Positions 19,019-27,489 of a DNA stretch of 64,000 nucleotides are shown here, piece after piece. Numbering within the stretch: position 1 is the first letter of the stretch; each line of letters begins with the position of its first letter. The notes beneath the pieces were generated by a model. It worked only from the letters and a program-made list of their open reading frames with translations, was not told the origin of the DNA and did no database searches. This DNA comes from a beta proteobacterium AAP65. GTDB lineage: Bacteria; Pseudomonadota; Gammaproteobacteria; Burkholderiales; Burkholderiaceae_C. The DNA lies in NCBI GenBank assembly GCA_001295865.1, contig LJHW01000001.1, forward strand, positions 124,001 to 188,000, given 5' to 3'. Position numbers and translations under genes: made by a program.

Positions 19019-19048
19019 TTGGTTATCACTGATGGGCCGCCGTATGCT
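19019..19048 (+). promoter_or_regulatory. Candidate sigma-70 promoter for the TonB-dependent receptor
   Basis: TTGGTT (19019-19024) and TATGCT (19043-19048) are spaced by 18 nt. Transcription would start about 80 nt before the receptor ATG. This lies in the locally AT-richer part of the 248-base spacer between the divergent MFS and receptor genes; I saw no other strong element there. Confidence 0.4.
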
Positions 19049-19134
19049 GAGCGGCAACACTGTCACAAGGTGTGCACCCCCGCGCGACCCGGCTGCAAGA
19101 CCCGGCGCCTGACCAACCCCTCCGAGGAACCCCG

Positions 19135-21951
19135 ATGAAACTCAAGACCATCGTTGGCAGCCTGGCCCTTCTGGGCTTGGCCACGCACGCTGTTGCGCAG
19201 ACCGCGCCGGCCAAGCCCGAGCGCATCGTCATCACCGGCTCGAGCATCAAGCGCATCGCGTCCGAAGGCGCGCTGCCGGTGCAGGTCATCACCGCCGAAG
19301 AGCTTGAGCAGCAGGGGCTGGTCACCGCGCAAGACCTGCTCGGCTCCCTGGGTGAAAACTCGGCCAACACGAACAACGAGGTCTCCAGCAACACCGTCTT
19401 CGGCCCTGACCAAGACCGCCTGACCGGCGGCGCGGCCTTCGCCAACCTGCGCGGTCTGGGCCCCACCGGCACGCTGGTGCTGCTGAACGGCCGGCGCATC
19501 AGCACCCACGGCCAGAGCGGCTCGGCGGTCGACCTGAACGCCATCCCGATGTCGGCGGTGGCGCGGGTGGAGATCCTGAAGGACGGCGCCTCGGCCATCT
19601 ACGGCACCGACGCCATCGGCGGCGTGATCAACTTCATCCTGAAGTCGAACTACCGCGGCGCCTCCATCGGCGGCACCATCTCCGAGCCCGAGGCCAAGGG
19701 CGGTGGCGGCACCAAACGTGCCACGCTGAGCTTCGGTTTCGGCGACATGGACACCGATGGCTGGAACTTCCTGTCCAGCGTCACCTACGACAAGAACCAG
19801 ATCCTGCGCGGCATCGACCGCGAGTGGGCCACCGGCTACCAGCCCGGGCGTCAGCTTTCTCCCGAAACCACCAGCGCCCCGCACGCCAACATCATCGGCG
19901 CGGCCAACACGGCGCTGAGCACGGCGGGCACCGTGGTCGGCACCGGCGACACCACGCGGTACACCAACCTGAACCTGCTGGCCATCCAGGGGCAGTGTGA
20001 GGCCATGCCCTTCGGCACACCCCTGGCTGCGAACGTGACGCTCTGGGATCGTTTCGGCTACACCAACGCGAACTCTCGTTACCGCTGCGGCACCGACTAC
20101 GGCCGCCAGTTCATGCTGCGTTCGCCGCGCGAAAGCTGGAACGTCGTCGCGCGCGGCCAAGTGAAGATCGCCCGCGACCACATCGGCTTCGTGGAGCTGG
20201 TGGGCTCGCGCACCGAGATCGACGGCGAGTACACGCCCTACCAGTTCAGCAGCACCTCGAACGCGCTGACCCACCTCAAGCCCACCAGCCCGCACTACCT
20301 GGACATGCGCGCGCTCGTCGGCGCGGCGCAGTTCGACCCGACGCTGCCCATCGCCTACCGGCTGCGCATGAACGACTGGGGCTACCGCACCAACACCAAC
20401 AAGTCGGAGAACACCCGCATCGCCGTGGGTGTGGACGGCGACTTCGGTGTCTACAGCTACCGCGTCGGCGTCTCCAGCGGTCAAGCCAAGGGCGACACCT
20501 ACCTCAAGCAGGGCTACGCCTTCACGCAGAAGCTCGTCGATGCCCTGGCCACCGGGCTCATCAACCCCTTCCTGAACCCTGGTGAAGAGCAGACCGCCGA
20601 AGCCAAGGCGCTGATCGAATCGACGCAGGCGCGCGGCCGCGTCTTCGGCGGCAAGACCAGCGTGACGCAGATCGACGGCTCCATCTCCGGCCCGTTGATG
20701 AAGCTGCCCGCCGGCAGCATGGACTTCGCGCTGGGCTTCGATTCGCGCAAGGAAGGCTACGAGTTTTCGGGCACGCAGGGCTTCACCTGCGTGAGCACCT
20801 TCACCGTGGCCAACGCCGCGCAGCCGAATTCGGTGATGGGCTGCCCGGGCAATGCCCGCTCGCCCAAGCTTACGCGCGATATCAACGCGGTGTTCGCCGA
20901 ACTGGCGATTCCGGTGTTCAAGTCGCTGTCGATGCAGCTGGCGGTGCGCCATGACAACTACTCGCAGATCGGTGGCACCACCAACCCGAAGGTCGCGCTG
21001 CGCTGGCAGCCCAGCGACAAGTTCATCGTGCGCGCGTCTGCCAACACCGGCTTCCGCGCCCCGACACCGCAGCAGCTGAACCTGGGCACCGTGGAACTGG
21101 CGTTGACCGGCACCTTCCGCGACCCGGTGCGTTGCGCCGACCCCGCCAACCCCATCGACCCGACGCAGTGCACGCGCGCCAGCCTGCCCTACCGCCAGGG
21201 TGGCAACCCCACGCTGCAGCCCGAGACCTCGGAGCAGGCGCTGATCGGCTTTGCCTTCCAGCCGGTGGGCTGGTTCTCGGTGGGCATGGACTACTGGCAG
21301 GTCAAGCTCGAAGACCGCATCCGTTCGCTGTCGCCGGCACTGATGATCGCGAACTACGACCTGTTCCGCGACAACTTCATCCGTGACGCCAGCGGCAACG
21401 TTTCGTACATCCAGGCTGGCTGGGTGAACGCCGCGCAGAGCGAGACCAAGGGCCTGGACTTCAACGTCACCGGCATCGGCAACGTGGGCGGCGGCCGCCT
21501 CACGGCCAAGCTCAACGGCACCAAGATGATCAGCCACAAGGAGCGCCTGATCGCCAGCCAGCCGCTGCAGCAGTTCGTCGGCAAATGGAGCAACGTGACG
21601 CTCTACCTGCCGTGGCGCATCAGCGGCAGCGTGGGCTTCAAGAAGGGCGCCTGGAACACCACGCTGTCGGGGCGCTGGAGCAGCAGCTACGACGACGAGA
21701 ACCGCGCGACCTACACCGTGAACCAGCCCACCAGCCGCACGGTCGAGCCTTACTTCGTCGCCAACCTCTTCACCACCTTCACGGGTGTGAAGAACCTCAG
21801 CATCACGGCCGGCGTGATCAACCTGTTCGACAAGGAACCGCCCTACACCTGGCACAACGTCGACAACGTCATCGGCGCCGGCTGGGACCCGCGTGTCGCC
21901 GACCCGCGCGGCCGCACCGCCCAGCTGTCGTTCACCTACAAGTTCTTCTGA
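19135..21951 (+). CDS. TonB-dependent outer-membrane receptor
   Basis: A 938-residue TonB-dependent transporter. A signal peptide (MKLKTIVGSLALLGLATHAVAQ) is followed by a TonB-box-like ERIVITGSS. The plug domain reads PVQVITAEELEQQGLVTAQDL then NLRGLGPTGTLVLLNGRRI and VARVEILKDGASAIYGTDAIG. The C-terminal beta-barrel ends in TAQLSFTYKFF with a terminal Phe, as expected for outer-membrane barrels. This plug type (VITGSxIxR) belongs to the large receptor group of unknown or carbohydrate-type substrates; no siderophore genes adjoin. ATG at 19135 is preceded by a GAGGA ribosome-binding site. Energy would come from TonB-ExbBD. A strong terminator follows. Confidence 0.95.
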   Translation: MKLKTIVGSLALLGLATHAVAQTAPAKPERIVITGSSIKRIASEGALPVQVITAEELEQQGLVTAQDLLGSLGENSANTNNEVSSNTVFGPDQDRLTGGAAFANLRGLGPTGTLVLLNGRRISTHGQSGSAVDLNAIPMSAVARVEILKDGASAIYGTDAIGGVINFILKSNYRGASIGGTISEPEAKGGGGTKRATLSFGFGDMDTDGWNFLSSVTYDKNQILRGIDREWATGYQPGRQLSPETTSAPHANIIGAANTALSTAGTVVGTGDTTRYTNLNLLAIQGQCEAMPFGTPLAANVTLWDRFGYTNANSRYRCGTDYGRQFMLRSPRESWNVVARGQVKIARDHIGFVELVGSRTEIDGEYTPYQFSSTSNALTHLKPTSPHYLDMRALVGAAQFDPTLPIAYRLRMNDWGYRTNTNKSENTRIAVGVDGDFGVYSYRVGVSSGQAKGDTYLKQGYAFTQKLVDALATGLINPFLNPGEEQTAEAKALIESTQARGRVFGGKTSVTQIDGSISGPLMKLPAGSMDFALGFDSRKEGYEFSGTQGFTCVSTFTVANAAQPNSVMGCPGNARSPKLTRDINAVFAELAIPVFKSLSMQLAVRHDNYSQIGGTTNPKVALRWQPSDKFIVRASANTGFRAPTPQQLNLGTVELALTGTFRDPVRCADPANPIDPTQCTRASLPYRQGGNPTLQPETSEQALIGFAFQPVGWFSVGMDYWQVKLEDRIRSLSPALMIANYDLFRDNFIRDASGNVSYIQAGWVNAAQSETKGLDFNVTGIGNVGGGRLTAKLNGTKMISHKERLIASQPLQQFVGKWSNVTLYLPWRISGSVGFKKGAWNTTLSGRWSSSYDDENRATYTVNQPTSRTVEPYFVANLFTTFTGVKNLSITAGVINLFDKEPPYTWHNVDNVIGAGWDPRVADPRGRTAQLSFTYKFF

Positions 21952-21973
21952 GCCTGAACGACCCTGGCAACGA

Positions 21974-21999
21974 GGGGCCTCGCACGAGGCCCCTTTTTT
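21974..21999 (+). terminator. Strong intrinsic terminator after the receptor gene
   Basis: Eight-bp stem GGGGCCTC / GAGGCCCC with loop GCAC, followed by six T residues (21994-21999). It is the best-formed Rho-independent terminator I see in the window and separates the receptor from the beta-lactamase-like gene. Confidence 0.9.
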
Positions 22000-22053
22000 C
22001 ATGGGCAAGCCGCACCAGACGTCGCCCGCAAGCAGCCCTTGGAGACACCGCCC

Positions 22054-23124
22054 ATGCACGCCCACCCCGCCTTCGCCGAGGCCCTGCGCCAGGCCGTCAT
22101 CGCGCAGGACTTCGCGGCCACGCCCGACCGCGCGCAGGGCGGCGCGCCGCTGGGGCAGCACCCCAGCATCGACCTGGCGGTGGTGGCCTTTCCGCCTGAC
22201 GAGCCGCCGCGCTGGGCCAACGTGCTCTTCTCGCGCGAGCACCCGCAGGGTGTGGTGGCGCACACGGGGCGCGAGGCCGGCGCGGTGCAGAACATCGAGT
22301 ACCTGCAAGACCTGCAAGGGCCGGCCCCCGAACGCGCCTCCATCGCCTGGGCGCCGGGTGCCGACTGGGCCACGCTGCCCTGGCAGCGCCTGGCCGGCAC
22401 CACGCCGGCGGCGGGCGCGCTGCGTTTTCCAGCGCCCTACCCGGCATCGCTCCTGAAGCTGCTGGTGGCCGTGGGCCTGGGTCTGGCGCTGGACCGCGGG
22501 CTGATCAAGGCCTGGCCGGCGGCGCTGGAGCCGATGATCACCGTCAGCGACAACGCCGCCACCGACCGCTGCGTGGCCGAGCTGCACCGTGCCGGCGCGG
22601 TGACGCTGCTGAACCAGCGTCTGGCCGAGTTCGGCCTGCACACGCTGCAGCTGCACGACACCACGCCCGCCGGCGGCTGGCGCAATGCCGACGGCGCCGG
22701 CGTGGGCCACATCCACATGACGGCTTGGGACACCGTGCGCCTGCTGTGGCTGCTGGACGCCGCGGCGCCCCCGCCCCCCTGGCTGCCCTTCGGCATGCGG
22801 CTGTTGAGCGACGCCGCACGCGGCCACCTGCATGCCGTGCTGCGCCACCAGCGGCTGGACGAGGTGCTCACCAGCGGCAGCCTGCAGCAGCACGAAGGCT
22901 GGGTGCGCGGCCTACCCGACGCGCCGCGCTTCGCGCACAAGACCGGCACCACCGACAACTACGCCTCCGACGCCGGCATCGTGCACGCCGACGGCGCGCA
23001 CTACCTCGTGGCCGTGCTCACCAGCCTGGGCCGGCGTTACGCCGCACACGAGGGTTGCGCCACCACCTGGCGGCTGCCGGCGCTGGGCGGTGCGCTGCGC
23101 GGGCTGCTGGAACGCTGGTCTTGA
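22054..23124 (+). CDS. Serine hydrolase, class A beta-lactamase-like fold
   Basis: A 356-residue protein with the three active-site motifs of serine beta-lactamases/DD-peptidases: SLLK at 132-135 (SxxK), SDN at 165-167, and HKTGTTDNY with KTG at 296-298. The order and spacing fit the class A superfamily. However, there is no signal peptide: ATG 22054 gives MHAHPAFAEALRQ, and ~120 extra residues precede the catalytic domain. It is therefore probably cytoplasmic and not a classical resistance enzyme. I see no clear Omega-loop ExxLN glutamate. Substrate unknown; a peptide or muropeptide hydrolase is an inference from the AmpG-like neighbour. It is followed by a very strong GC hairpin. Confidence 0.8.
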   Translation: MHAHPAFAEALRQAVIAQDFAATPDRAQGGAPLGQHPSIDLAVVAFPPDEPPRWANVLFSREHPQGVVAHTGREAGAVQNIEYLQDLQGPAPERASIAWAPGADWATLPWQRLAGTTPAAGALRFPAPYPASLLKLLVAVGLGLALDRGLIKAWPAALEPMITVSDNAATDRCVAELHRAGAVTLLNQRLAEFGLHTLQLHDTTPAGGWRNADGAGVGHIHMTAWDTVRLLWLLDAAAPPPPWLPFGMRLLSDAARGHLHAVLRHQRLDEVLTSGSLQQHEGWVRGLPDAPRFAHKTGTTDNYASDAGIVHADGAHYLVAVLTSLGRRYAAHEGCATTWRLPALGGALRGLLERWS

Positions 23125-23125
23125 G

Positions 23126-23153
23126 CGCCCGGGGCCGCGGCCGGCCCCGGGCG
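23126..23153 (+). repeat. Perfect 12-bp GC inverted repeat before purC
   Basis: CGCCCGGGGCCG (23126-23137) and its exact complement (23142-23153) enclose a 4-nt CGGC loop, beginning one base after the upstream stop codon. No T-tract follows, but the stem is extremely stable. It may act as a terminator-like or mRNA 3'-end structure. A GACAAT hexamer follows at 23156-23161, about 45 nt before purC, and may be a -10 element. Confidence 0.6.
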
Positions 23154-23206
23154 AAGACAATAGGGGGCAGACCGCAGCCCGACACGGCGCAACGCGCCGC
23201 CCCGCC

Positions 23207-24124
23207 ATGACCCAGCCCTCGCTCGCCTCGCTCGGCCCCGCCGTGCTTTCCACCACCCTGCACTCGCTGCCGCTGATCGCACGCGGCAAGGTGCGCGATC
23301 TCTACGCCGTGGGGCAAGACCGCCTGCTGATGGTCGCCAGCGACCGCCTGAGCGCCTTCGACGTGGTGATGAAAGCCCCGGTGCCCGGCAAGGGCCGGCT
23401 GCTCACCGGCATGGCGCTCTTCTGGTTCGAACTGCTGAAAGACGTGGTGCCCAACCACCTGACCGGCGAAGCGCCCGAGAGCGTGGTGGCCCCGGATGAA
23501 GTGGCCCAGGTGCAGGGCCGCAGCATGCTGGTCAAGCGCCTGCAGCCACTGCCCTGCGAGGCCGTGGTGCGTGGCTACGTGGCCGGCTCGGGCTGGAAGG
23601 AATACAGCAAGAGCGGCACCGTCTGCGGCCAGCCCCTGCCCGCCGGGCTGCAGATGAGCACGCCGCTGGCCGCGCCCATCTTCACCCCGGCCACCAAGGC
23701 CGCCGTCGGCGACCACGACGAGAACATCAGCTTCGAGCAGCTGGAACAACTGCTGGGCACGGCGCGCGCAGCCGAAGTGCGCAACAAGGCCATCCAGATC
23801 TACACGACCGCGCGCGACTACGCGGCAAAACGCGGCATCGTCATCGCCGACACCAAATTCGAGTTCGGCCTCGACGAACAAGGCACCCTCACGCTGATGG
23901 ACGAGGTGCTCACGCCCGACAGCTCGCGCTTCTGGCTGGCCGACGAGCTGGCGCTGGGCCGCATCACTGCGCTGGACAAACAACCGCTGCGCGATTGGCT
24001 CGCAAGCACCGGCGTCACCGGCGGTGCCGAGCAGGCCGCGCTGGACCTGCCGGAAGACGTGATCCTCGGCATCCACGAACGTTACGCGCGCGCGCACCGC
24101 CTGCTGTGCGGGCCGCAGGCCTGA
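23207..24124 (+). CDS. purC: Phosphoribosylaminoimidazole-succinocarboxamide synthase
   Basis: A 305-residue SAICAR synthetase of purine synthesis, joining CAIR and aspartate with ATP. Signature features are LIARGKVRDLYAVG with VASDRLSAFDVVM near the N-terminus, PCEAVVRGYVAGSGWKEY (about residue 115-135), and IADTKFEFGLDEQG with LMDEVLTPDSSRFW in the C-terminal half. Length matches the longer (eukaryote/betaproteobacterial) PurC type rather than the ~240-residue E. coli form. Its immediate neighbours are not purine genes; purB lies at ~53 kb. Confidence 0.97.
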   Translation: MTQPSLASLGPAVLSTTLHSLPLIARGKVRDLYAVGQDRLLMVASDRLSAFDVVMKAPVPGKGRLLTGMALFWFELLKDVVPNHLTGEAPESVVAPDEVAQVQGRSMLVKRLQPLPCEAVVRGYVAGSGWKEYSKSGTVCGQPLPAGLQMSTPLAAPIFTPATKAAVGDHDENISFEQLEQLLGTARAAEVRNKAIQIYTTARDYAAKRGIVIADTKFEFGLDEQGTLTLMDEVLTPDSSRFWLADELALGRITALDKQPLRDWLASTGVTGGAEQAALDLPEDVILGIHERYARAHRLLCGPQA

Positions 24125-24135
24125 GGACGCTGGCG

Positions 24136-25107
24136 ATGATCAGCAACCAGCAGCTGCGCAGCCACCGCATCACGGGCCTGCAGGGCGGGGCCAGCGTGCC
24201 GCGCTTGATCGTCACCGGCGCGGTGCACGGCAACGAGGTGGCGGGCACCAAGGGCATCCGCCGCGTGCTGGCCGAGATCGACCACGGCGAGCTCGAGATC
24301 GTGCGCGGCACGGTCACCTTCGTGCCGGTGTGCAACCCGCTGGCCTACAACCAGGTGCGGCGCATGGGCGACCGCAACCTCAACCGCCGCCTGCAGCCCA
24401 CGGCCACGCCGCAAGACTTCGAAGACCGCATCGCCAATGTGCTGTGCCCGCTGCTGGCCGAGCACGACGTGCTGCTCGACCTGCACAGCTTCCGCAGCCC
24501 GGGCCGGCCTTTCGTGATGCGCGGCCCGGCCGACAACCACGGCGCGCTGGAGCCCTTCCGCCACGCCGCCGCCGAGGCGCAGCTGGCCGCGCACGTGGGC
24601 GTGAGCCGCATCGTCGAGGGCTGGATGAGCGCCTACGCCGCCGGCGTGGCGCGCCGCCGCGAGCGGGGCCTCACGCCCGGCGCGGTGCACGAAGACCCGA
24701 GCTACGGCGTCGGCACCACCGAGTACATGCGCAGCCAGGGTGGCTACGGCGTGACGCTGGAATGCGGCCAGCACGACGACCCCGAAGGTGAACACGTGGC
24801 CTACCACGCCATCCGCCAGACGCTGGCGCTGCTGGGCCACACCAGCACGCCGCTGGCGCCGCCGGCGCGGCCCTTCGAATGCCTGGCGCTGGCCGAGGTG
24901 GTGGACCGCCACGCCGAGGGCGACCGCTTCGTGAAGGCCTGGACCAGCTTCGACCCGCTGGCCGCAGGTGAACTCATCGCCGTGCGCGCCGACGGCAGCG
25001 AACTGCGCGCGCCGCAGGCCGGCTACATCGTCTTTCCCGACGTCGGTGCGCTGCCCGGGCACGAGTGGTTCTACCTCGCGCAGGCGAGCCGCCGGCCCAT
25101 CGCCTGA
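24136..25107 (+). CDS. Succinylglutamate desuccinylase/aspartoacylase family protein
   Basis: A 323-residue zinc carboxypeptidase-like (M14 AstE/AspA) hydrolase. Zinc ligands appear in GAVHGNEVAG (His and Glu) and in DLHSF (His). The arginine-rich substrate loop MGDRNLNRR lies between them. The catalytic glutamate is probably in VTLECGQH. A C-terminal beta domain (residues ~245-320) ends LPGHEWFYLAQAS. Such enzymes cleave N-acyl groups from amino acids or similar amides; absence of other ast genes argues against arginine catabolism. It starts 11 bases after purC, so co-transcription is likely. Substrate unknown. Confidence 0.87.
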   Translation: MISNQQLRSHRITGLQGGASVPRLIVTGAVHGNEVAGTKGIRRVLAEIDHGELEIVRGTVTFVPVCNPLAYNQVRRMGDRNLNRRLQPTATPQDFEDRIANVLCPLLAEHDVLLDLHSFRSPGRPFVMRGPADNHGALEPFRHAAAEAQLAAHVGVSRIVEGWMSAYAAGVARRRERGLTPGAVHEDPSYGVGTTEYMRSQGGYGVTLECGQHDDPEGEHVAYHAIRQTLALLGHTSTPLAPPARPFECLALAEVVDRHAEGDRFVKAWTSFDPLAAGELIAVRADGSELRAPQAGYIVFPDVGALPGHEWFYLAQASRRPIA

Positions 25108-25132
25108 AACGCCCGCTGCGCGCCGCGGCGCG

Positions 25133-25180
25133 GGGCCTCCCCCTGAAGGTGGTTTCCCTCTGCCGAGGGATGGGAGGCCC
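25133..25180 (+). repeat. Nested inverted repeats in the spacer before the 84-aa gene
   Basis: An outer perfect 9-bp inverted repeat, GGGCCTCCC (25133-25141) / GGGAGGCCC (25172-25180), encloses a hairpin TCCCTC (25155-25160) / GAGGGA (25165-25170) with a 4-nt loop. The inner stem is offset, leaving a 13-nt left bulge. This structured element fills much of the 138-base spacer. No T-tract follows. It may be a termination structure, a leader RNA, or a copy of a repetitive extragenic element. Confidence 0.55.
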
Positions 25181-25245
25181 TCCTTCGCGGGTCGATCATT
25201 TCGACCGTTCTGCACACACAAACAGACCGGACCGAGGAGATCCCC

Positions 25246-25500
25246 ATGCAATTCAGCGAAAGCCACGAAGGCGATTACCGCATCTACGTGGGCGCCGTGG
25301 AATCCACGCGCGGCGATGGCTACATCGCGGCGATGGTGCTCAAGCGCATGCAGGGCGGCAGCATCGACGCTGGCGTCGCCTTCCGCGACGACAGCCTGGC
25401 CTGCGGCTACCGCTGGCCCTCGGCCGACGAAGCCATGCAGTACGCCATGAACCGCGCGCGCGAGCTCATCCGCAAACGTTCGCCCGCGCTGGCCTGCTGA
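25246..25500 (+). CDS. Small conserved-looking hypothetical protein (84 aa)
   Basis: I do not recognise this protein. It is a small soluble alpha/beta-type sequence starting MQFSESHEGDYRIYVGAVES and ending RARELIRKRSPALAC, with a predicted C-terminal helix. It has no signal peptide, membrane span or metal motif. A clear ribosome-binding site (GAGGAGAT) precedes the ATG and codon use matches the neighbours, so I believe it is real. It lies in the same direction as its neighbours, 36 bases before mnmA, downstream of a structured spacer. Confidence 0.7.
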   Translation: MQFSESHEGDYRIYVGAVESTRGDGYIAAMVLKRMQGGSIDAGVAFRDDSLACGYRWPSADEAMQYAMNRARELIRKRSPALAC

Positions 25501-25517
25501 ACACCCCACGCTGCGCT

Positions 25518-25536
25518 GCGCCGGATAATCCGGCGC
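25518..25536. promoter_or_regulatory. 19-bp palindrome abutting the mnmA start codon
   Basis: GCGCCGGAT-A-ATCCGGCGC is a perfect 9-bp inverted repeat around one central base, ending immediately before the mnmA ATG (25537). GATAAT at 25524-25529 within it is a good -10 hexamer. No Shine-Dalgarno is present. It could be an operator overlapping the -10 of a leaderless promoter, or an RNA hairpin. Confidence 0.55.
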
Positions 25537-26742
25537 ATGAAAAAGCAGCGTGTCGTGGTGGGCCTGAGCGGCGGCGTCGATTCCGCCGTCAGCGCCTGGC
25601 TGCTGAAGCAGCAAGGCCACGAGGTCGTCGGCATCTTCATGAAGAACTGGGAGGATGACGACGACAGCGAATACTGCTCGTCGAACATCGACTTCGTCGA
25701 CGCGGCCGCCGTGGCCGACGTGGTGGGCATCGAACTCGAACACGTGAACTTCGCGGCCGACTACAAAGACCGCGTCTTCGCCGAGTTCCTGCGCGAGTAC
25801 AGCGCCGGGCGCACGCCCAACCCGGACGTGCTGTGCAACGCCGAGATCAAGTTCAAGGCCTTCCTCGACCACGCGCTGCGCCTGGGCGCCGAGAAGATCG
25901 CCACCGGCCACTACGCCCGCGTGCGAGAGGCGGCCTCGGGGTTCCAACTGCTCAAGGGCCTGGACCCGGCCAAGGACCAGAGCTACTTCCTGCACCGCCT
26001 GAACCAGGCGCAGCTGAGCAAGACGCTGTTCCCGGTGGGCGAGCTGCACAAGACCGAGGTGCGCCGTATTGCCGAGCAGATCGGCCTGCCGAATGCCAAG
26101 AAGAAGGACAGCACCGGCATCTGCTTCATCGGCGAGCGGCCTTTCCGCGACTTCCTCAACCGCTACCTCAGCCACGCCCCCGGCCCCATGCTCGACGACC
26201 AGGGCCGAGAACTCGGCCAGCACGTGGGCCTGAGCTTCTACACGCTCGGCCAGCGTCAGGGCCTGGGCATCGGCGGCAAGAACTTTGGCGGCGCCAACCA
26301 GACCGCAGCAGAGGGCGTACACGCGCCCTGGTACGTGGCGCACAAGGACGTGGCCACCAACACCCTGCACGTGGTGCAGGGCCACGCACACCCCTGGCTG
26401 CAAAGCCCCTGGCTGGAAGCCGAAGACCTGAGCTGGGTGGCCGGCCATGCGCCTGCCTGCGGCTCGGTGGCGGCCAAAACGCGCTACCGCCAGACCGACG
26501 CCCCCTGCACCGCCAGCCAGCCCGCGGCGCAGGTGCTGCGCCTGGACTTCGACACGCCGCAATGGGCCGTCACGCCCGGCCAGAGCGCCGTGCTCTACGA
26601 CGGCGAGGTCTGCCTGGGCGGCGGTGTCATTGCACGCGCCGCCACGCCGCAAGTGGTGCCAGCCCGGCAGGCCCCACGGCCGCGTCGGCGCAGCAGCGGC
26701 CAGCGCGGCACGCCGGCCGTGACAAAGGCACGCGAAGCCTGA
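25537..26742 (+). CDS. mnmA: tRNA-specific 2-thiouridylase MnmA
   Basis: A 401-residue enzyme that thiolates U34 of tRNA-Lys, -Glu and -Gln, using sulfur relayed by IscS/Tus proteins. The ATP PP-loop is [15 protein letters not shown] at the N-terminus. The first catalytic cysteine is in NPDVLCN and the second in [19 protein letters not shown]-type partner motif is GHYARV. The C-terminal beta-barrel ends [15 protein letters not shown] basic tail of ~35 residues rich in Arg, Ala and Thr extends beyond the usual end. The ATG directly follows a perfect palindrome; no ribosome-binding site is visible. Confidence 0.97.
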   Translation: MKKQRVVVGLSGGVDSAVSAWLLKQQGHEVVGIFMKNWEDDDDSEYCSSNIDFVDAAAVADVVGIELEHVNFAADYKDRVFAEFLREYSAGRTPNPDVLCNAEIKFKAFLDHALRLGAEKIATGHYARVREAASGFQLLKGLDPAKDQSYFLHRLNQAQLSKTLFPVGELHKTEVRRIAEQIGLPNAKKKDSTGICFIGERPFRDFLNRYLSHAPGPMLDDQGRELGQHVGLSFYTLGQRQGLGIGGKNFGGANQTAAEGVHAPWYVAHKDVATNTLHVVQGHAHPWLQSPWLEAEDLSWVAGHAPACGSVAAKTRYRQTDAPCTASQPAAQVLRLDFDTPQWAVTPGQSAVLYDGEVCLGGGVIARAATPQVVPARQAPRPRRRSSGQRGTPAVTKAREA

Positions 26743-26838
26743 CCGCCGCAGGGGGCGCACTGCGCTCCATGGCCAACCGAACGGGCTGTCAGGACTTGCT
26801 GACGCTAAACCCCAGGCTCGCGCGGCCGAAAACCTGCC

Positions 26839-27489
26839 ATGCGCCCACTGTTTTCATCACTGCTGCGCGTCTGCTCCTTGTCTGGCCGGCGTTTCATCAC
26901 GCTGCTGTTCGCCCTGGCGAGCAGCGGCCCCCTGCAAGCCGCGGTGGTGGAGGTGGCAGCGCTCGGCAGCGATGGCAAGCCCCTGCCCGAGACCGTGGTC
27001 TACCTGGAATCGGCCGAAGCCAAGGCGGCGGCCAAGCCCACGGGCGTGATGGAGATGCAGCAGATCGAGCGCCGCTTCGTGCCCGGCGTGCTGGTGGTGG
27101 TACGCGGCACCGAAGTGCGTTTCCCGAACCGCGACCGCGTCCGGCACCACGTTTACTCGCTCTCGCCCACCAAGACCTTCGAGCTCAAGCTCTACGCCGG
27201 TACCCCGGCCAACCCGGTGCTCTTTGACAAGCCCGGCGTGGCCGTGCTCGGCTGCAACATCCACGACAACATGGTCGGCTGGGTGGTGGTGGTGGAAACC
27301 CCGCACCACGGCGTGGCCCCTGCCAGCGGCGTGGTGAAGCTGCCTGACGTGCCCCCAGGCCGCTACCGCCTGCGCGCCTGGCATGCCGGCCTGCCCGCCG
27401 GCACGCCTGCCACCGACACCGCCTTCGAGGTGCCCGTCAACGGGGCCCGAACCCAGGTCAAGCTGCCGCTGGTGGCCAGCGCCCAGTGA
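26839..27489 (+). CDS. Periplasmic cupredoxin-like protein
   Basis: A 216-residue exported protein with a hydrophobic signal segment at ~18-34 ending PLQAA. The central domain resembles plastocyanin/amicyanin-type cupredoxins. His in VRHHVYSLSP (103/104) and the loop GCNIHDNM (Cys139, His142, Met145) provide a complete type-1 copper set with the C-x2-H-x2-M spacing seen in amicyanin. A C-terminal Ig-like/carboxypeptidase-regulatory stretch contains VPPGRYRLRAWHAG. Genomes often label this family 'methylamine utilization protein', but no mau genes are here. The stop overlaps the start of the GGDEF/EAL gene (GTGA), pointing to a joint function such as copper or redox sensing in the periplasm. 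Confidence 0.8.
   Translation: MRPLFSSLLRVCSLSGRRFITLLFALASSGPLQAAVVEVAALGSDGKPLPETVVYLESAEAKAAAKPTGVMEMQQIERRFVPGVLVVVRGTEVRFPNRDRVRHHVYSLSPTKTFELKLYAGTPANPVLFDKPGVAVLGCNIHDNMVGWVVVVETPHHGVAPASGVVKLPDVPPGRYRLRAWHAGLPAGTPATDTAFEVPVNGARTQVKLPLVASAQ

Noticed and set aside
19063..22893. 1276-codon minus-strand open frame opposite the TonB-dependent receptor and beta-lactamase-like gene
   Set aside because: No recognisable motifs, crosses a strong terminator and two real genes; an antisense artefact of codon bias.
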